This document shows positions 59,026 to 64,000 of a stretch of 64,000 nucleotides of DNA, piece by piece. Position numbers and translations under genes: made by a program. The stretch is from Alitta virens. Taxonomy: Eukaryota; Annelida; Polychaeta; Phyllodocida; Nereididae. The notes under the pieces were generated by a model that saw only the letters and a list, made by a program, of their open reading frames with translations, searched no databases and was not told where the DNA came from. Every line of letters begins with the position of its first letter. Position 1 is the stretch's first letter. The stretch covers positions 37,933,836 to 37,997,835 of the forward strand of contig OW028580.1 in the NCBI GenBank assembly GCA_932294295.1. The letters run 5' to 3'.

Positions 59026-59966
59026 CGACAGTCTTCCAAATATGGAATACAAAATTAATATGAAATAAAAATGAATAAGAAAAGAAGAAAATCTACGATT
59101 TTCCATAGATATTCAGCAAAAAAAAATATAAATAAAAAACGATCAAAACCACAACACACGTTGCATTTTCTAAGTGTCACTGAGTGCAATAAAACTGTCA
59201 CGTTATAATCAAGAGAGATGTGATTTAATAAAAATACAGTTAAATGTTGCTCGAGAGCTGAGACCCCACCACTACGGCAACCTCAGAAATAAAAAACCCA
59301 CTAAATTTTGAAACTAAATGCCTACCTATACCACTAGAAATTAAGATAATCTTGCCATTAAGTTAATTAAATTGGGAAGGGGTTCATTTAAATGATTAAG
59401 ATTTCAATAAGTCAATGATAAAAATTTTAGCATTTTATATGAAAATACAAAATATGTCTGGCATCACTTGATAAAGTTAAAAAAAATATATATATATTTC
59501 AAGAATTATTTAATGTGAAAATGATAAATGGAACTGTCGAACAATAAACAAATCAAAATGTACTTTTTCTTTTGTCACAAATCACATTTAGTCAGAACAA
59601 TAGCTCAAAACAAGTGCTTCGCAATTTTAAAATCACTTCATAAAACCATTACCTCCATGTATAATGCTCTCTAATAAGATTTAAATTGTTTTGACTTTCT
59701 CTTAAAAGTAATTTGATAACATAGTCGTTTCTTCCGCTATTCTTAAGAACACGAGACTTGGTTATTGTGAAGACCACGTGACTTTTAAGTACCTCAATTT
59801 AATATCAACATTTTACATTTATCTTGAAGAATGACACATTGTAAACTCAGTAAATGTAAATAATTTTGGTTGTATTTTTCTTTATTACAAAATTTAAATA
59901 ATTATTTTTGATGCTACATGGACTAAACCCTATAGAGGTAAGTGTAGTATCTAGCTGAACTGACTT
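59026..59966. other. Nothing recognised
   Basis: AT-rich. Confidence 0.4.
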
Positions 59967-60637
59967 GAGGCCCGTTCACTCTATCACGAGTAAGAGAGAC
60001 GAGTGACCACGGACATCATAGACGGACTATACGTGCTCACTCGTGCCTCTGGTAATCACGTATAAATTATTATTATTTCAACGAGCATTCGTGTGGTGTC
60101 CGTCAAGCGCTTTGTGGACGTCTATCAGCTGCTTGGCCAGTGGTCAACGGATAAGGAGGAAAGGGTTACGGATGGGCACGGTGACAGCACGGACAGTCGA
60201 TGGAAGAACGATGGGTGGGCCACGGAGGTCCCCGAGGGTTCCACGAGCTGTACAAGAGTGGATGGCGAGTATACGCGAATGGACATCCTCCTCTATGTAC
60301 CCGCGAGTGAGCACGAGTGGTCGCGAATGGTCACGGACGTCCGTAGATTACTCCCCAACCACTCCCTAACTGCTCGCCGAGTGATTCCCATAAAAAGGTA
60401 AACAATTTCACTTGTTGAACGTCCTACAAATTTTCAAACATGCTTAAAAATTATTGCCCTCTCCACGAATATTCACGAGTGATCTAGCGGGACTACGAGC
60501 ATTCTACGGATTACCAAGAATATTCTTAAATCGCTCGGTGAGTGAATTGCGTATGAACAAGGAGAAGCAGGAGTAAAATATTTTTGTCATCTACGCTCAC
60601 TCGCCATCCCCACTCTTGACAGTCTGAACGTCCCTTT
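59967..60637. mobile_element. Candidate PIF/Harbinger-like non-autonomous element
   Basis: The left end GAGGCCCGTTCACTCTATCA resembles the inverted right end AAAGGGACGTTCAGACTGTC. Inside, ACGAGTG/CACTCGT and CACGGAC words recur many times on both strands, typical of subterminal repeats. The centre is unusually GC- and CpG-rich. Overlapping open frames of 102-108 codons (60043-60401) follow from this composition and resemble no known transposase. Class is inferred from termini only. Confidence 0.4.
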
Positions 60638-61242
60638 AGGCCACACATGCTCCAGATTTGAGTCAGTAGCAATGCTTACTTTAGTAGGACAAATGGTTAG
60701 ACAGAAAATTCGGACTAGTAAAAATACCAACATGTGTAGAGGATAACTACCCTGGCAGCCAAAAAGTTAGTTGAAGGACATTGGAAAAATTGACCCCGAT
60801 ACTTGAAGTGGGGGGGGGGGGGGGCGTAGAAAAAACCACACAAAAAGGGGAGGAGGGAATTGGCAAGATCATCACAGCTAAATAAATATCAATCAATCAC
60901 AGCACGTACTGAAATGCGTTAACCTTGAATATATGAGATTTTTATAGGACTAAAGTCAAGATAGGAAATTCATACCTGAAGAATGAATAAATCTAAAATA
61001 CATGAGTTGCCACTAAGATATTTATCCGATAACAACCCTGATTGGCCCTGATAACTAACTGCATGATAATAAATATACGGAAAATTGAAATATCAATATA
61101 TTTCAATCCTCGCTATTGTCAAAATGTATGTTTCTTCCTTCCTGCATTGTAATTGCCTCAGCATAGACACCAATTGCAGGGGTTTACCAGTTAAATAATA
61201 TATATATAATGACAGATATAGCCCGGATTAGCTTGTTGTATA
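60638..61242. other. G-run and SINE fragment
   Basis: G16 at about 60811-60826; SINE piece at 61150-61195. No gene. Confidence 0.45.
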
Positions 61243-61539
61243 CTATATTTACTCGAATAAAAGCTCTCCATTCTGATTTTTGGAGGCCATCTCAACAGGG
61301 CCTTTATTTAAGGAGGGCCTCTATTCGAGGTTGTCTTCTATCAACGAAAGACATCAAGAAATGCAAGACCTTACAAATATAAACCTCATTTTCTTTGATT
61401 TTAGCTGCTTAATGATGGGAAGGAGGCTTCTATTATTATTATTTTATCATCTCATCATTACGTCTGTCACTGGCATTTTTTGGCAAGGCAGCTACCCTGG
61501 GCTTCTATTTGAGTGGGGCGTTTATTCGAGTAAATATGG
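61243..61539. mobile_element. MITE with ACTCGAATAAA termini, TA target, SINE-like segment inside
   Basis: Inverted termini CTATATTTACTCGAATAAA and CCATATTTACTCGAATAAA (one mismatch) with TA on both flanks (61241-61242 and 61540-61541). Subterminal GGGCTTCTATTTGAG motifs recur in the copy at 21513-22066. A 40-bp piece of the tRNA-derived SINE (about 61440-61478) sits in the right half. That piece is absent from the other copy at the equivalent place, so it is a nested insertion or capture. Confidence 0.75.
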
Positions 61540-61541
61540 TA

Positions 61542-62184
61542 ATCAGACAGAAGTTCCTAACTCTGGGAAGCAGTAAATATTTCCTAAATATGGCGACTCT
61601 ATTACGTAATAGGTCTAATTTACTGAAGAACACAAGACCAGATGTGTAATTTGCAGCAGTTGACTTTTGTAATGTTGTTAAAAATTGACACACTTACTGA
61701 AAAATATATCTACACAATATGTTGATAATACTCAAAATAACATTGATATATGTATAGATGAGAGGGCACTTAGTGCAAAATACTTTCATACATACATACA
61801 TACAACTATTATAAAGCATTATATAAGCAAGTTTCAATAAATCAATCAGCATATTGCACTCAATGACACTTAATGTTAAGGTATAACTTAACTGAACTCA
61901 ATGTAAACTTGCACTTAAGAGTGCATTTAAAAGCATATATATATATATATATACATTATCTACAACAGTATGTACATTTATATACAATTATATACAATTC
62001 AAGGTTATATTGTAATAAATCAGAAATTTCTACAAGATTTTATGGATAATGATAAAGAGAAATTTATTATCATTATTAATGAATGGTATGAATTTTTGAG
62101 ACCATTTCCAAGCTGTTTGTGGTAGCACAACTATTATTTGTAACTTTGGTGAATTTAAACCCGAGACACAGTGTCCTAAGCACT
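61542..62184. other. Nothing recognised
   Basis: AT-rich, with CATA (61786-61804) and TA (61938-61953) tracts. Confidence 0.45.
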
Positions 62185-62270
62185 AGAGGCAGATGTAATG
62201 ATGAGAAAACTTACCCCCATGGATGGGGCAGTTTACTCGCTCATCCATAGAAGCACCACAACAGGCGCTA
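62185..62270 (-). mobile_element. SINE family A fragment
   Basis: GAGGCAGATGTAATGATGAG, ACTTACCCCCATGGATGGGG and CTCATCCATAGAAGCACC in inverted family order. Further small minus-strand pieces: 1138-1180, 1245-1340, 3020-3075, 13022-13075, 24150-24225, 28837-28890, 34835-34895, 39120-39165, 40690-40732, 47770-47825, 51268-51312 and 61150-61195. Confidence 0.55.
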
Positions 62271-63379
62271 CAACTCAACTTCCGGTGTTACAACTTCCGG
62301 TGATAACAGCTTCCAATATTATTAAGAACTAATAATTCATCCCCCAAACAGCTCAATATCTCTAATAGTGCTTCATAAATACACAACAATGATGAATTGC
62401 TGGTAGACATATCTTGCAAAACACACCATGTTATTCAGTATAATCTGAAGGGTGTTGGATATAATCCTTGAAATTGATTAATATGTTCATTTTTATACAG
62501 CAAATCGTATCATACTTATTTTCTGCATTTTTATATTTTCTCCCTTTTTGTTACAAATATCCAGAGGGCTGAGAGTGTAATAAGCCTTTCAAAAGGGTCA
62601 TCATACAATGAATGATTGAGTGAGGGGTCAAACTATCTACCATGTTGCTATAATGACACAAGGGGGTTTTTTTCTGACCCCAAAAAGTGAGGTCATCAGC
62701 TAGTGGTCAAGATAAATGACCCCCTAGCACAAGTGGATGTAACTGAGGTCTAGATATGGATGGAGGGTGGACAAAAGGTCCCAGGGCAGGTCTAGCATGA
62801 AAAAAGGGCAGTTTCCACAGAGGACGGTTTGGTTTGAGGGCGAAAAAGGTTGACAGTGAATAAGTGGCTTGTTTAGTGTCTTTAGTTGTACAAGCAAAAA
62901 GAGCCAGCAGGAAAAAAACAAAAAGGAATACGTAAAGAGCTTGTTCACAAAGCAAAAGTTGATTAGAAAATGGGTTGAAAGCAACAGGGTTGAAGAATGA
63001 GGCGTTCGTGAAAAATGATCTTGTTTACATATTGGTACTGCAAAAAGATGGTCAACCTTATCTACTTCATCAGGCACACAAGCTTGGACAGAAAGCTCGT
63101 TAGATATAGAACAGAGTTCAGGTATTGTTGAAAAAGACTGGTGAAATAATGGTTTTCTTAACAGAGACGAAATATCGAGCTATGGATGTTGAAAAAATTC
63201 TGAGAGGTTCGGTTATTTCACCTACTTTTACCAAAGGAAACCAGTTTGAGTCAACAGGGGGAGCTACATATTATTCCTTAAACCTTCGTTTGATGACGTA
63301 ATCTTGCAAGAGGTCATTAAGTCATACTGTAGATGACGTCACAAAGGGTTTTGAGAACCTGTATGCAGCTGTCAAACAA
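62271..63379. other. No gene supported; paired ETS-type sites
   Basis: ACTTCCGGTG occurs twice 16 bp apart (62278-62287 and 62294-62303). Overlapping minus-strand frames (62707-63077) have no family features. Confidence 0.4.
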
Positions 63380-63531
63380 AGAGTAAAGGATGAGATGATG
63401 ATGAGTACAATGTACATCCCGTACTGACATGTGCTTCATAAACAGTGCAGGGAGAGGGTTTTGAACCCACATCAAGAGTCACAGGAATGGAATCTTTCAT
63501 CAGCCTAACCACTTGGCCACCGAAATCCTTT
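63380..63531 (-). mobile_element. tRNA-derived SINE with clear pol III boxes
   Basis: The minus strand begins GGATTTCGGTGGCCAAGTGG (A-box region). The B-box GGGTTCAAAACCC is at 63468-63456. A body with GTACATTGTACTC and CATCATCTCATCC, similar to family A, follows. The head resembles a Ser/Leu-type tRNA but carries no foldable anticodon arm that I can see. Confidence 0.7.
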
Positions 63532-64000
63532 GAACCATTCTCTGACGAAAGCTGAAAGATCTAAGGCGGAAAAAAGAACTCGCTAAAAGGAACATTTTTT
63601 GACCAAAGGCTGCGAAAAAATTGTAAAAAGAGGGTCATTGAGCCCGGTTGGTCTAGTAGGGAGCTATTTAGGATAAAAGGATGAAGAAAAATAGATATGG
63701 TTGAAAAGGCCGAAATGAAGATAGGACGTTTTGACCATCAAAAGCCTGCAGAGGGCGTCATGGGATGGAAGGTCAGTGACCTCTGAGGTAGCAGGAGGGC
63801 AACAAGAAGGCAACAGGACCTTTTGGGTAGTGGAGAGGTTCCCGAGAGTGGCCTGTCTGACCTTGGGGCATCCTTGTGGAAAAGAGCCACCGGTGAGCCT
63901 GATTGGTCGAGCCGATTGGGCAGCCAAAGACTGCAGCGCGCTTGTAAATAGACAAACAGGGTGGTAAACAGAGGGCAAACATTCATCTGCAGTGAATGCT
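63532..64000. other. GC-balanced window end, unassigned
   Basis: From about 63720 composition evens out with frames of 69-104 codons open on both strands. None shows a recognisable domain. May continue into a gene outside the window. Confidence 0.3.

Noticed and set aside
60043..60401. Two overlapping plus-strand frames of 102-108 codons
   Set aside because: Explained by reiterated GAGTGGTC/CACGGAC words of the candidate MITE at 59967-60637.
63435..63531. Possible tRNA gene on the minus strand
   Set aside because: A and B boxes are present but acceptor and anticodon stems do not pair and SINE body follows; classed as SINE.

Overview
The window looks like AT-rich, repeat-laden nuclear DNA of an animal, most likely a marine invertebrate; I cannot name the species. 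The animal call rests on a spliced terminal exon of V-type H+-ATPase subunit B, a eukaryotic tRNA-Gly(CCC) with a T-run pol III terminator, tRNA-derived SINEs, a CR1/L2/Jockey-type LINE fragment, and hAT and Tc1/mariner-type MITEs. Almost every long open frame in the window is an artefact of a simple repeat.

Genes are sparse. On the minus strand I can support the last coding exon of V-ATPase subunit B (46847-46992), a probable last exon of an unidentified Cys/Ser/Gly-rich protein (40464-40594), and a speculative first exon with an AT-hook core (32312-32423). On the plus strand there is a speculative start region with an RFX X-box (13585-13808). The tRNA gene is at 43278-43348. No upstream V-ATPase exon could be recognised in the following 17 kb.

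Layout. 1-13 kb: SINE debris, CAG, GATA and AT arrays, a 112-bp tandem repeat, a Tc1-type MITE and a 13-bp minisatellite. 13-14.4 kb: a more GC-balanced island with the X-box. 16-27 kb: purine, CTC, ACCAT, CTG, GATA and AAGAT arrays, a 17-bp ATTAAGACC minisatellite, SINEs, a nuclear-receptor-type palindrome and palindromic MITEs carrying CRE/CCAAT motifs. 27-35 kb: long TATC/GACA arrays, one of which holds a 5'-truncated LINE, plus a hAT MITE with an intact 8-bp target duplication. 35-41 kb: a second hAT MITE with perfect target duplication, a palindromic MITE, a roughly 350-bp pure AGAGG array, clustered SINE copies and one probable exon. 43.4-46.8 kb: a conspicuously repeat-poor stretch downstream of the V-ATPase exon. 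47-64 kb: more MITEs and SINEs, a higher-order ATTAAGACC array, and TATC, GTA and GGAA arrays.

The features do not form a functional system. The unifying theme is mobile-element biology: one abundant tRNA-derived SINE family (about 30 pieces on both strands) and several MITE families, repeatedly abutting GATA/TATC microsatellites. Coordinates of degenerate repeats are read by eye and may be off by some bases.
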